A stretch of 64,000 nucleotides of DNA, taken from positions 124,001 through 188,000 of the forward strand of contig NZ_CP058909.1 of assembly GCF_013415905.1 (NCBI RefSeq), written 5' to 3'. The notes below the pieces were generated by a model. The model was not told the DNA's origin, did not search any database, and was given only the letters and a program-made list of their open reading frames with translations. The position numbers and the translations under genes are program-made. The DNA is from Halosimplex pelagicum. Lineage in GTDB: Archaea > Halobacteriota > Halobacteria > Halobacteriales > Haloarculaceae. Shown one piece after another: positions 33,716 to 42,493 of this stretch; within the stretch, counting starts at the first letter, position 1, and each line of letters starts with the position of its first letter.

Positions 33716-33976
33716 GCCGTGATCTGACGCGGTGATCCTATGTAAGTGCGTGGGTGCCGGCCAACGGTCACCGGTTGTCAGACGGTCTGCGGCCGGTCCG
33801 CGAGGGGCGGGTGTCCGCGAGGGGGCGAACGGGTTCGGGACGGCCCCGCGAGCCCGCGGTCGGTCGAACCGGGCCGACCGTCGGCGTCGACTCGGACGAG
33901 GCGAGCGCCTCGGTCCGGCCGCCGGTAGGGTGGGCCAAACACAATCCCTTTGCCGGTACCCTCCCAAGACCGGGTA

Positions 33977-34900
33977 ATGTCGAGGTGCGACGAGTGCGGC
34001 AAGCAGGAGAACATGCCGTACCAGTGTCGCCACTGCGGCGGCACCTACTGTGCGGAACACCGGCTGCCGGAGAACCACGGCTGCCCGGGGCTGGACAGCT
34101 GGGACGACCCCGGCGGCGTCTTCGATAGCGGCTTCGACGACAGCGTCGCCGACGACTCCGACGGCGGCGGCCTGAGCGACCGCCTGGGGATCGACACCGG
34201 TCCCGGCGGCCCGCTGGCGTACTTCCGCGGGAACATGACCTACGCCTTCCTCGGGCTGATGTGGGTCACCTTCTTCCTGCAGCTGGTCGTCGAGCTGATC
34301 GCGCCGGAGCTCGCCCGGACGATCTTCGTGCTCTCGCCGGCCCACCCCGAGTACGTCTGGACCTGGTTCACCTCTATCTTCGCCCACGGCGGCTTCGGCC
34401 ACATCGCCGTCAACAGCATCGTGATCTACTTCTTCGGCCGCCTCGTCGAGGACTACGTCGGCTCCCGGGACTTCGCGGTCCTCTTCCTCGGGAGCGGCGC
34501 ACTCGCCGGCCTCGGCCAGGTCGCCTTCCAGATCTACCAGCTGGGGGGGATCCCGGAGTTCGCCCCCGGCGTCGTCGGCGCCAGCGGCGCCGGCCTCGCC
34601 ATCATGGCCGTGCTCACCGTCCTCAACCCCAGCCTCCGGGTGTACCTGTACTTCATCCTCCCCGTCCCGCTGTGGCTGCTGACCGTCGGCTACACCGGCT
34701 ACACCGTCTTCCAGATCCTGTCGACCGGCATCGGCGCCGGCGGCACCGCACAGCTCGCCCACCTCCTCGGCCTCGGGATCGGCCTGCTGTACGGCCAGCA
34801 CGTCAAGGGTCGCCGCCGGGTCCCCGACCAACTCCAGTTCGGCGCCGGCGGTCGCGGCCCTGGGGGTCCGGGCGGCCCCGGCGGCCGCGGCCCGTTCTGA
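33977..34900 (+). CDS. Rhomboid-family intramembrane serine protease with AN1-type zinc finger
   Basis: A 307-residue protein from the ATG at 33977. The N-terminal AN1-type zinc finger (CDECGKQENMPYQCRHCGGTYCAEHRLPENHGC, about 4-36) precedes an acidic linker. The rhomboid domain then spans about 80-280 with six transmembrane helices. Catalytic elements are visible: GHIAVNSIVIYFF (oxyanion-hole region), the GASG motif with catalytic Ser in GVVGASGAGLAIM, and the catalytic His in AQLAHLLGLGIG. It cleaves transmembrane substrates. The zinc finger-rhomboid fusion is typical of haloarchaea, and the finger could recruit substrate or partner. A Gly/Pro-rich tail ends the protein. Confidence 0.92.
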   Translation: MSRCDECGKQENMPYQCRHCGGTYCAEHRLPENHGCPGLDSWDDPGGVFDSGFDDSVADDSDGGGLSDRLGIDTGPGGPLAYFRGNMTYAFLGLMWVTFFLQLVVELIAPELARTIFVLSPAHPEYVWTWFTSIFAHGGFGHIAVNSIVIYFFGRLVEDYVGSRDFAVLFLGSGALAGLGQVAFQIYQLGGIPEFAPGVVGASGAGLAIMAVLTVLNPSLRVYLYFILPVPLWLLTVGYTGYTVFQILSTGIGAGGTAQLAHLLGLGIGLLYGQHVKGRRRVPDQLQFGAGGRGPGGPGGPGGRGPF

Positions 34901-34928
34901 TGCGGACCGACCCGATGGAGGCCCGCTG

Positions 34929-35774
34929 ATGGAGGTGGTCCGCTCCGAGTTCGTCCCCGACGCGTCGCTCTCCCGCGAGGAGATGGAGGACCTCCAGCGG
35001 GAGATCGCCGAGACCGCCGTCTTCGCGGACGACCTGCACGTCGACCCCGCCCGGATCTGCGGTGACGGCGACGGCCCCGCGACCGACACCGACCAGACCA
35101 GCCTCGACGCGGTCGGAGCGGGCGAGCGAGACGGGACCCCGGCGGACGACCCGCCGCTGGTCGCCGGCGTCGACCAGGCGTTCGTCGACGACCACGCCGT
35201 CAGCGCTATCGTCCTCCTGCGGGACGGCGAGGTGGTCGAGCGTGTCCACGCCGTCGAGCCGGCCGAGATCCCCTACATCCCCGGCCTGCTGAGCTTCCGG
35301 GAGGGGACGGCGATCCTCGCGGCGTTCGACGCGCTGGAACGGGAGCCCGACATCGCGCTCGTGGACGGGAGCGGCCGCATCCACTTCCGGGAGGCCGGCA
35401 TCGCGACCCACGTCGGCGTCACGCTCGATCTCCCCACGGTGGGCGTCGCCAAGAATCTGCTCTGTGGCACGCCGCGCGAGTCGCTCGACCGGAAACTCCC
35501 CCAGGGCGCCCGCGTCGCCATCGAGGCCGACGCGGACGTGGAGACCGCCGAGCACGGGACCCGCATCGGCGACGCCGTCCAGACCCGGCAGTTCGAGAAC
35601 TCCGATCGGTACGTCAACCCCCTGATCGTCAGCCCCGGCCACCGCGTGAGCGCCGACACCGCCGCCGACGTGGTCCTGGCCTGCGCCGCCGGCTACAAGC
35701 TCCCCGAACCCACGAGGCTGGCCGACCAGTACGCCGACGACGTGAAGAGCGAGGTCCGCGAAGAGCTGGACTGA
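34929..35774 (+). CDS. nfi: Endonuclease V
   Basis: A 281-residue enzyme that cuts DNA next to deaminated bases (inosine, and in some members uracil) to start repair. The catalytic region begins LVAGVDQAFVDDHAVSAIVLL, with the aspartate in GVDQAF standing in for the usual GVDxx(Y/F). PYIPGLLSFREG gives the lesion-recognition PYIP wedge, followed by LVDGSGRIHFREAGIATHVGV with further metal ligands and the K in GVAKNLL. An acidic insert (about residues 42-75, GDGDGPATDTDQTSLDAVG) lies between the N-terminal helix and the first strand. It starts 28 bp after the rhomboid stop, same direction. Confidence 0.93.
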   Translation: MEVVRSEFVPDASLSREEMEDLQREIAETAVFADDLHVDPARICGDGDGPATDTDQTSLDAVGAGERDGTPADDPPLVAGVDQAFVDDHAVSAIVLLRDGEVVERVHAVEPAEIPYIPGLLSFREGTAILAAFDALEREPDIALVDGSGRIHFREAGIATHVGVTLDLPTVGVAKNLLCGTPRESLDRKLPQGARVAIEADADVETAEHGTRIGDAVQTRQFENSDRYVNPLIVSPGHRVSADTAADVVLACAAGYKLPEPTRLADQYADDVKSEVREELD

Positions 35775-35798
35775 CGCCCCGTCAGTCCCACGCCGCCG

Positions 35799-36362
35799 TC
35801 ACTCGGCGTCCAGCGTCGCGACGAGCAGGAACGTCTCCGAGCGGGTCGCACGGAAGTCGACGGCGAAACCGGTCTCTTCGAACGCCGCGGCGGCGTGGTC
35901 GGCGTCGTAGCGCTCGGCGACGGGCGGCCCGCGCTCGCCCGGTCCCTCGGCGGTCCAGTCGACGACCACGACGCGGCCGCCCGGTCGGAGGACGCGAGCG
36001 AGTTCGCCGACCGTCTCGGCGGGGAGTTCGTGGTAGGTCATCGTCGCGAACGCCCCGTCCAGCGCGTCGTGGTCGAAGGGCAACTCGTCGGCGCCGCTCG
36101 TGACGAGTTCGACGTTCTCGGGGACGCCCTTCTCCCGGTAGCGGTCGTGCATCGCTTCCTGCACGTCGAGCGCGTAGACCCGCTCGACGTGCGGTGCCAC
36201 GTCGTCGGTGAAAAAGCCCGTGCCGCTGCCCACGTCGACGACCGCGTCGTCGGGAGCGGGGTCGAGCGCCCAGAGCAGTTCCTCGGCCGAGCAGCTGCGA
36301 TAGCGGCGCGCGGCGTCCTCCAGTCGGTCGGCGTCGGCCGCCGGGAAGGTGTGGTGACCCAT
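35799..36362 (-). CDS. Class I SAM-dependent methyltransferase
   Basis: A 187-residue protein with motif I DDAVVDVGSGTGFFTDDVA near residue 40, acidic motif II VYALDVQEAMHDRY, and motif post-I ELPFDHDALDGAFATMTYHELP. ARVLRPGGRVVVVDW near 125 completes the fold. It belongs to the UbiE/Methyltransf_11/25 group. The first residues MGHHTFPAADADRLEDAARRYRSCS are a small helical cap with conserved H and C that might bind a substrate or metal. Substrate unknown. It is convergent with nfi and divergent from the saccharopine-reductase-like gene. Confidence 0.88.
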   Translation of the reverse strand: MGHHTFPAADADRLEDAARRYRSCSAEELLWALDPAPDDAVVDVGSGTGFFTDDVAPHVERVYALDVQEAMHDRYREKGVPENVELVTSGADELPFDHDALDGAFATMTYHELPAETVGELARVLRPGGRVVVVDWTAEGPGERGPPVAERYDADHAAAAFEETGFAVDFRATRSETFLLVATLDAE

Positions 36363-36439
36363 CGCTTCGAGATAGCGGTCGCCGCGACAAATAGCTCGCG
36401 ACCCCCACCCTTATCCGGGACTCCGGCGAAGCCGCAGGC

Positions 36440-37507
36440 ATGGCCGACCTTCTCGTCTACGGTTCGTACGGCTACACCGGGCGACTCGTCGTCGACGAGG
36501 CGACCGACCGCGGGCTCGACGTGGTCGTCGCCGGCCGCGACCGCAACGCCGTCGAGAACCAGGCGATCCGGCGGGGCTGCGAGGAGCGCGTGTTCGGGCT
36601 CGACGAGCCGCAACTGCTCGACACTGCGCTCGAGGAGGTCGAGGCGGTCGTCCACTGCGCCGGGCCGTTCGCCGCGACGGCCGAGCCGATGGTCGAGGGC
36701 TGTCTCCGCACCGGGACCCACTACCTCGACATCACGGGCGAGATCGAGGTGTTCGAGCGGTTGGCCGCCGAGGACGGGCGAGCCGACGACGCGGGAATCA
36801 CGGTTCTGCCGGGCGTCGGCTTCGACGTGGTCCCGACGGACTGCCTGGCCGCTCACCTCGCCGAGCGACTCCCCGACGCCGACCGCCTTTCGCTCGGGTT
36901 CGAGGCGTCGGGCGGGATCTCACCGGGCACCGCGAAGACGGCCGTCCGCGGGCTCGGTGGGGGCGGCGCCGTCCGGCGCGACGGGCGCATCGAATCGGTG
37001 CCCATGGGCGGGGACACCCGCCGGATCGACTTCGGCCGGGGCGAGCGGACCGCGATGGCGATCCCCTGGGGCGACGTGTCGACGGCGTACCACACGACCG
37101 GGATCGGCGACGTGGCGGTCTACACCGCCGTCCCGTCGTGGGCGCCGCGCGCGGCCCGCATCGCCGGACTCGTCGGCCCGCTCGCCGGGTCCGGCCCGGT
37201 CCAGTCGCTGCTCGAACGGCTGGTCGACGCCCGCGTCGACGGCCCCGACGAGCGCACGCGCCGCGAGGGCGAGAGCTACGTCTGGGGCGAGGTCGAGACC
37301 GACGACGGCGAGCGGGCGGTCTCCCGGCTCGTCGCGCCCGAGACCTACCGGCTGACGAAACTGACGGCCGTCGAGATCGCCGAACGGGTCGCCGGCGGCG
37401 AGGCGCCGACCGGGTTCCACACCCCCGCCGGCGCCTTCGGCCCGGACCTGATCCTCGATATCGAGGGCGTCGAGCGGACCGACGAACCCGTCGAGCAGCG
37501 GGCGTAG
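36440..37507 (+). CDS. Saccharopine dehydrogenase-like NAD(P)-binding protein
   Basis: A 355-residue protein. The Rossmann motif is at the N-terminus as LLVYGSYGYTGRLVVDEATDRGLDVVVAGRDR, a diverged GxGxxG (GSYGYTG). VHCAGPFAATAEPMVEGCLRTGTHYLDITGE near 70 is the hallmark of the saccharopine-reductase/trans-acting enoyl-reductase group. These proteins are not usually lysine-pathway enzymes; close relatives act in lipid modification, and similar proteins in mycobacteria work on surface lipids. Here the substrate is unknown. It stands alone, with the promoter in the 77 bp shared with the divergent methyltransferase. Confidence 0.85.
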   Translation: MADLLVYGSYGYTGRLVVDEATDRGLDVVVAGRDRNAVENQAIRRGCEERVFGLDEPQLLDTALEEVEAVVHCAGPFAATAEPMVEGCLRTGTHYLDITGEIEVFERLAAEDGRADDAGITVLPGVGFDVVPTDCLAAHLAERLPDADRLSLGFEASGGISPGTAKTAVRGLGGGGAVRRDGRIESVPMGGDTRRIDFGRGERTAMAIPWGDVSTAYHTTGIGDVAVYTAVPSWAPRAARIAGLVGPLAGSGPVQSLLERLVDARVDGPDERTRREGESYVWGEVETDDGERAVSRLVAPETYRLTKLTAVEIAERVAGGEAPTGFHTPAGAFGPDLILDIEGVERTDEPVEQRA

Positions 37508-37515
37508 CCGGCCGA

Positions 37516-38472
37516 CTACTCGACGAAGCCGTCGCGGTCGCCGCCGCCGTCGTTCGGTCCCCCGTTCTCGCCGCCGTAGTGCTCGCGCTCGACGCGCTCG
37601 TCGAACAGCCGGGAGAGCAGCCGGGTCATCGGGCCGACGCTCACGTCGATGCCGTCGACGCTCGTGACCGGCCGGACCTCCCAGGTGGAGTTGGTGAGAA
37701 AGACCTCGTCGGCCTCGCGCAGGTCGTCGAGCGTGTACCGGCTCGTCCGCACCGAGAACCCCTCCGATTCGGCCAGTTCCATCACGACCGACCGGGTCAC
37801 GCCGGGGAGGATCGGCAGGGCTTCGCTTGGGGTCTTCAGCGTCCCGCCGTCGACGAAGAAGACGTTGCTCGTCGCGCCCTCGGCGAGGTAGTCGTCGGTC
37901 GTCCGCATCACGGCCTCGTTGGCGGCGAACTCGTCGGTGGCCGCGCGTCGGAGTTCGAGGCGAGCGAGGATCCCCGGGAGGTAGTTGTGCGTCTTGGCGT
38001 CGGCCGGCAGCGACTCGGTGGGCGGCCGCCGGGTTCGGACGGTCTGGACCGTCGCCGGGCTGTCCCAGACCGGGTCGCCGTCGACGCCGCCGCGGTCGAG
38101 CGGCGCGACGTAGACGACGACCGTCGGCTCGACCTCGGGGTCGGGTGTGAGCTTCCCCGGCTGGACGCCCCTCGTCACCGACACCTTGCAGTACGCTTCT
38201 TCGAGGTCGTTGGCGGCCAGCGTCGCGTCGACCCGCTCGCGCAGGTCCTCGGGGACGGCGTCGGCGAAGCCCAGCGTCTCGGCGGTCCGCTGGAGTCGGT
38301 CGCGGTGGGCCGCCCACTCGAAGGGGTCGCCGCCGTACACGCGCAGGGTCTCGAAGGCGCCGTCGCCGTACATGAACCCCCGGTCGCGGACGGGGACGGT
38401 CGCCTCGTCGGCGGGGACGAGGTCGCCGTTCACGTGGTAGGTCACCCCGTCTTCCGAGACCTCGTCGCTCAC
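37516..38472 (-). CDS. pabC: Class IV aminotransferase, aminodeoxychorismate lyase-like (PabC)
   Basis: A 318-residue PLP enzyme with a GTG start overlapping the pabA stop (GTGA). Fold-type IV features are VPVRDRGFMYGDGAFETLRVYGG near residue 24, the Lys-containing ADAKTHNYLPGILARLELRRAA near 150 and the EGATSNVFFVDGG near 190. The K in AKTHNY is the likely PLP lysine. Context, directly after pabB and pabA, favours 4-amino-4-deoxychorismate lyase that releases p-aminobenzoate and pyruvate. The family also includes branched-chain and D-amino-acid aminotransferases, so activity is inferred. A Gly/Asp/Asn-rich tail of about 20 residues follows the fold. Confidence 0.85.
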   Translation of the reverse strand: MSDEVSEDGVTYHVNGDLVPADEATVPVRDRGFMYGDGAFETLRVYGGDPFEWAAHRDRLQRTAETLGFADAVPEDLRERVDATLAANDLEEAYCKVSVTRGVQPGKLTPDPEVEPTVVVYVAPLDRGGVDGDPVWDSPATVQTVRTRRPPTESLPADAKTHNYLPGILARLELRRAATDEFAANEAVMRTTDDYLAEGATSNVFFVDGGTLKTPSEALPILPGVTRSVVMELAESEGFSVRTSRYTLDDLREADEVFLTNSTWEVRPVTSVDGIDVSVGPMTRLLSRLFDERVEREHYGGENGGPNDGGGDRDGFVE

Positions 38473-39206
38473 AGCGACCCCTCCAGGGCCATCCGGCAGA
38501 ACGTCTCGACCATCTGCTTGCCGTGTTCGGTGAGGATGCTCTCGGGGTGGAACTGGACGCCGACGTGGGGCCGTTCGCGGTGGCGCACGCCCATGAGGAC
38601 GCCCGCCTCGTCGTCGGTGTGGGCGGTCTCGACCAGGGAGTCGGGCAGGTCCCCTCGCTCGACGGCCAGCGAGTGATAGCGGCCGACCTCGAAGCGGCCG
38701 GGGAGCGCCCGGAAGACGCCGCGGCCGTCGTGGCCGATCGTCGAGGGCTTGCCGTGGACGACCGCCTCGGCGCGGCCGACGGGCGCGCCAGCGACCGCAC
38801 ACAGCGCCTGGTGACCCAGACAGACGCCGAGCGTCGGATACGACAGCTCGCGGAATATCGGCATCGAGACGCCCGCCTCCCGCGGGGTGCCGGGCCCGGG
38901 AGACACGACGACCGCGTCGGGGTCTATCTCGCGGACCCCCGCCACGTCGACTGCGTCGTTGCGCCGGACGACCACCTCGCCGTCGGCGACCTCGGGGAGC
39001 CAGTCGGTCGTCGTGACGACCTCTCCCACGTACTGGACGAGGTTGTAGGCGAACGAGTCGTAGTTGTCGACCACGAGGACGGTCACCTCCGACCGGCGGT
39101 CGACCGCCGTGGCGTCGGCGGCGAGGCAGTCGTCCTCGGCGCCAGAGCCGGTGTCGGGGTCGGCGGACGGGACGCTCCCGACGCCGGGCGCCGAGGGCTC
39201 AGTCAT
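38469..39206 (-). CDS. pabA: Glutamine amidotransferase component (PabA/TrpG type)
   Basis: A 245-residue class I amidotransferase that supplies ammonia to chorismate. The catalytic Cys is in [15 protein letters not shown] near residue 133, and the His-Glu pair is in [15 protein letters not shown] near 220. [13 protein letters not shown] and [21 protein letters not shown] are standard. The first 40 residues (to EVTV) are an Asp/Gly/Ala-rich leader absent from typical proteins. Placed between pabB and pabC with overlaps on both sides (8 bp and 4 bp), it most likely makes aminodeoxychorismate with PabB, although TrpG in anthranilate synthesis looks the same. Confidence 0.92.
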   Translation of the reverse strand: MTEPSAPGVGSVPSADPDTGSGAEDDCLAADATAVDRRSEVTVLVVDNYDSFAYNLVQYVGEVVTTTDWLPEVADGEVVVRRNDAVDVAGVREIDPDAVVVSPGPGTPREAGVSMPIFRELSYPTLGVCLGHQALCAVAGAPVGRAEAVVHGKPSTIGHDGRGVFRALPGRFEVGRYHSLAVERGDLPDSLVETAHTDDEAGVLMGVRHRERPHVGVQFHPESILTEHGKQMVETFCRMALEGSL

Positions 39207-40743
39207 GGTCCTCCACCGTGAAGGCGGCGCGGTCGCCCAGAGCCTCGTCGACGGCGGTCACGAGCGCGCGACCCTTGTCCAGGGTCTCCTCGAACTCCCG
39301 GTCGGGCACCGAGTCGTGGACGATCCCCGCCCCCACGCGGAGGTGGTACTCCTCGCCGTAGCGCACCAGGGTCCGGATCACGATGTTCAGCGTCGCGCGG
39401 CCGTCGAACCCGAAGATGCCGATAGAGCCCGTGTAGGGCCCCCGCCGCGTCGATTCGACCGCGTCGATGATCTCCATGGTCCGGGGCTTGGGCGCGCCGG
39501 TGATGGTGCCGCCGGGGAAGACGGCCGCGACGGCGTCGCCCAGGTCGCGTTCGGGACGCAGGCGCCCCTCGACGAGCGAGACGAGGTGCATCACCTCCGA
39601 GTAGCGGTCGACGCGGCGGTACTCGCTGACCTCGACGGAGCCGTACTCGCTGACCTTCCCCAGGTCGTTGCGCTCCAGATCGACCAGCATCGCGTGCTCG
39701 GCGCGCTCCTTCTCGTCGCTCGTCAGGTCCTCGGCGAGGAACTCGTCTTCCTCGTCGGTCTCGCCGCGCGGCCGCGTCCCGGCGATGGGCTCCGTGAGCA
39801 GTCGCTCGCCGTCGCGCTCCAGCAGGAGTTCGGGGCTCGCGCTCACCAGGTCGACCCCTTGAAACTCCAGCAGCGCCGAGTAGGGCGCCGGGTTCACGGT
39901 CCGCAGCGCGTCGAAGGCGGCGACCGGGTGGACCGCTGCGGGTGCGGTGAGCCGCTGGGAGACGTTCGCCTGGAACGTGTCGCCGTCGCGAATGTACTCC
40001 TTGACCCGGCGCACGCGGTCGGCGAATGCCGCCCGGCCGCAGTCGCTCTCGAAGCGGGCCTCGTCGGTCTCGACCGGCGGGGCCCCGACCTCCGGGTCGC
40101 CCTCGACCGCGGCGCGAGCGAGTTCGAGCGCCCGTTCGCGGCCGCGGTCGTAGGCGTCGGCGACCGTTCCGGTTGTTCCGTCGCCGTCGTCACCGCCGGC
40201 CGCGTCGCCGCCCCCGCCACCGACCCGCGGGCAGGCGGTGATACGCAGCGTCGTGTCGTCGCCCTCGCGTGGCTCCTCCCACGCCGCGACCCGGTCGTAG
40301 ACGCCCAGCTGGAGGCGCGGCAGTTCGCGGTCGCGGTCGGCGGACTCGGGCAGCGCCTCCAGCTCGCGGGCGATGTCGTAGGAGAGCCAGCCGACGGCGC
40401 CGCAGGGGTAGGGCACGTCGCAGTCGCCGCGGACCAGCGACTCGGCGTCGAGTCGCTCGACCAGGGCGTCGACGCTCGGCGACTCGCCGACGGGGGCGCC
40501 GGCCGCCTCGTCGGCGGCGACGGCGAGGCGGTCGATCGGGTCGACGCCGAAGTAGCCCCAGCCGGACTGGCCGCCGGTGGTTTCGAGGTGGAACCCGCCG
40601 GGGCCCTCGCGGGCGCGGCGGTAGGCGTCGAACGGGTCGGCGACGGGCACCCGGACCTCGACGGGGACGCGGGCGCCGGCCGGCGCGTCGGCGGCGGCCC
40701 GGTCGAAGGCGCTCCGGTCGGTCGCGACCCTGGGCGTCGTCAT
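39199..40743 (-). CDS. pabB: Aminodeoxychorismate synthase component I (PabB/TrpE family)
   Basis: A 514-residue chorismate-binding enzyme. The catalytic C-terminal domain (about 240-510) has [13 protein letters not shown] near 265, [51 protein letters not shown], and [20 protein letters not shown] with the reaction core. PIAGTRPRG is also found in anthranilate synthases, so the motif alone does not separate PabB from TrpE. The pabA and pabC neighbours decide for p-aminobenzoate. A Gly/Asp-rich insert (about 195-215) interrupts the N-domain. The start at the ATG at 40743 is favoured; the overlap with pabA is 8 bp. Confidence 0.9.
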   Translation of the reverse strand: MTTPRVATDRSAFDRAAADAPAGARVPVEVRVPVADPFDAYRRAREGPGGFHLETTGGQSGWGYFGVDPIDRLAVAADEAAGAPVGESPSVDALVERLDAESLVRGDCDVPYPCGAVGWLSYDIARELEALPESADRDRELPRLQLGVYDRVAAWEEPREGDDTTLRITACPRVGGGGGDAAGGDDGDGTTGTVADAYDRGRERALELARAAVEGDPEVGAPPVETDEARFESDCGRAAFADRVRRVKEYIRDGDTFQANVSQRLTAPAAVHPVAAFDALRTVNPAPYSALLEFQGVDLVSASPELLLERDGERLLTEPIAGTRPRGETDEEDEFLAEDLTSDEKERAEHAMLVDLERNDLGKVSEYGSVEVSEYRRVDRYSEVMHLVSLVEGRLRPERDLGDAVAAVFPGGTITGAPKPRTMEIIDAVESTRRGPYTGSIGIFGFDGRATLNIVIRTLVRYGEEYHLRVGAGIVHDSVPDREFEETLDKGRALVTAVDEALGDRAAFTVEDHD

Positions 40744-40800
40744 TACGTCGGGACAGGCGCGGGGAGGGTAACCGGTTTTCGGTCCCCGCAAGGGGGACGG

Positions 40801-41439
40801 TCAGTAGAGTTTCGCCTGTTCGACCCAGTTCTCGACGCGCGACTCGGCGATGTCCGTCTCGTCGGCCAGCGCCGCGGCGTCGGACTCGGCGAGCCCCGCG
40901 ACGCCGTCGACGCCCGCCTCGCGCAGGCGCTCGGCGTAGGTCGGTCCGATCCCCTTGATGTCTTCCAGCTCCGCGTCGGGCGCCGGGTCCGTCGGCGCGC
41001 CGTCCGACGAGTCGTCGGTCTCGGCGTCGGCAGCCCCCGAGTCGTCGGTCTCGGCGTCGGCAGCCCCCGAGTCGTCGGTCTCGGCGTCTCCCGTCACCTC
41101 GGCCGCTTCGTCGGCCGTCGCCTCGGCCCCGCTCTCGTCGACCCCCGCGTCGGCTTCGACCCCGGTGTCGTCTTCGACCTCGTCGGTCGAATCGGTCGGT
41201 TCGGTCGCGGTCGTCGACCCGCTCTCGGTCGCGGTGTCGGTGCCCTTGACCGCGTCTTCGTTGGCGGTCGCGGGTTCGTGTTCGACGGTCACGTCGACGC
41301 CGTCGCCGGACGCGCCGTCGCCGGCCGCCCCCGGATCGTCGCCCGGGGACGGGCCGTCAGTGGAGGACGCCGCGGGCTGAGAAGTCGAAGAGGACGCGCC
41401 CAGCCCGAGTGCAGACTTGATACGCTCGATGAGCCCCAT
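40801..41439 (-). CDS. Helix-hairpin-helix protein with acidic repeat linker
   Basis: A 212-residue protein. An N-terminal basic helix (MGLIERIKSALGLGAS) is followed by about 130 residues of Ser/Asp/Glu/Ala/Thr. The C-terminal domain (about 150-212) has two helix-hairpin-helix motifs: LEDIKGIGPTYAERLREAGVDGVAGLAES and ADETDIAESRVENWVEQAKLY, similar to the DNA-binding tail of many haloarchaeal proteins. It probably binds DNA or RNA through the C-terminal domain. A 30-bp unit in the acidic linker is repeated almost three times. The start at 41439 is favoured over a TTG/ATG three codons upstream. Function unknown; it lies between pabB and aroE on the same strand. Confidence 0.78.
   Translation of the reverse strand: MGLIERIKSALGLGASSSTSQPAASSTDGPSPGDDPGAAGDGASGDGVDVTVEHEPATANEDAVKGTDTATESGSTTATEPTDSTDEVEDDTGVEADAGVDESGAEATADEAAEVTGDAETDDSGAADAETDDSGAADAETDDSSDGAPTDPAPDAELEDIKGIGPTYAERLREAGVDGVAGLAESDAAALADETDIAESRVENWVEQAKLY
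41011..41088 (-). repeat. 30-bp coding tandem repeat in the HHH protein linker
   Basis: The 30-bp unit starting GTCGTCGGTCTCGGCGTCGG occurs at 41011-41040 and 41041-41070, with an 18-bp partial copy at 41071-41088, all identical. It encodes AETDDSGAAD in the acidic linker. Confidence 0.85.
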
Positions 41440-41519
41440 AGGGAGCAATAGCGGACCCCATCACTTAACGTCTTTCTGCGCTCCCCACGACGACGAGAGC
41501 GGTCGTTCTCGCCGCCGGC

Positions 41520-42335
41520 TCAGAGCCGCTCGCGGAGCGCCTCGTTCATCGCGTCGACCGGCGCCTCGCGGTCGGTCCAGCGCTCGAACGCCGCGACGCC
41601 CTGGTAGAGCAGCATCCACGCGCCGTCGACGGTCGTCGCGCCCGCGTCGGCGGCGTCGCGCAGGAGGCGCGTCTCCAGAGGCCGATACACCGCGTCGAGC
41701 ACGCCCAGGTCGCCGTGGAGCGCGTCGGCGGGAACCGGCGTCTCCTCGGACTCCATCCCGACGCTGGTCGCGTTGACCAGCACGTCCGCGTCGGCCAGCA
41801 ACTCGGGCAGGGCGTCGAGTCCGTGGCCCGTCGCGTCGGCGCCGTCCGTGGTTGCCGCGACTTCGTCGGCGAGGCCGTCGGCTTTCGACGCCGTGCGGTT
41901 GGCGACCCGGACGGTCATCCCCTCGTCGGCGAGGCCGAACGCGACCGCGCGACCGGCGCCGCCGGCGCCGACGACGACCGCCGTCCCCGACAGCGTCACG
42001 TCGTGGGCGCGGAGCGCTCGCGTGGCGCCGACGGCGTCGGTGTTGTGTCCCGTCGGCCGCTCCCCCGAGAAGTCGACCGTGTTGACCGCGCCGATGCGGC
42101 GGGCGAGCGGGTCCGGCTCGACGGCAACCAGAGCGTCCTGTTTGAACGGGATCGTGACGTTCAGCCCGGCGACGCCCAGGTCCGCGGCACCCTCGACCGC
42201 CGCGGCGGCGCCCTCGACCGGCGGTTCGAACGTGACGTAGCGGGCGTCGACGCCGAGCGCCTCGTAGCCCGCCTCGTGCATCGGTGGCGACAGCGAGTGG
42301 CCGACCGGGTTGCCGATGAGTCCGTAAACGTCCAT
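41520..42335 (-). CDS. aroE: Shikimate dehydrogenase
   Basis: A 271-residue NADPH enzyme that reduces 3-dehydroshikimate to shikimate on the way to chorismate. The substrate site is shown by [18 protein letters not shown] (Ser-x-Ser pair) and [12 protein letters not shown] with the catalytic Lys near residue 65. The nucleotide-binding motif is [21 protein letters not shown] near 125, followed by [17 protein letters not shown]. Standard length. Its product chorismate is the substrate of the pabB/pabA genes encoded just upstream on the same strand, although separate transcripts are likely because the HHH gene lies between. Confidence 0.95.
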   Translation of the reverse strand: MDVYGLIGNPVGHSLSPPMHEAGYEALGVDARYVTFEPPVEGAAAAVEGAADLGVAGLNVTIPFKQDALVAVEPDPLARRIGAVNTVDFSGERPTGHNTDAVGATRALRAHDVTLSGTAVVVGAGGAGRAVAFGLADEGMTVRVANRTASKADGLADEVAATTDGADATGHGLDALPELLADADVLVNATSVGMESEETPVPADALHGDLGVLDAVYRPLETRLLRDAADAGATTVDGAWMLLYQGVAAFERWTDREAPVDAMNEALRERL

Positions 42336-42493
42336 ATCGGCCCCAGCGGGGCCGCCGACATAACGTGTTCCGTCTCGGCCCGCGGCCGACCGGCGACGTG
42401 GTCCGTCCGGCGCGGCTCGGATCGGGCCGCGAGTCGCGTCCGGTCGCGCGAGATTCGCAACTGTTTCAAGCGGAGGTTACGTGGCGGGGATCA

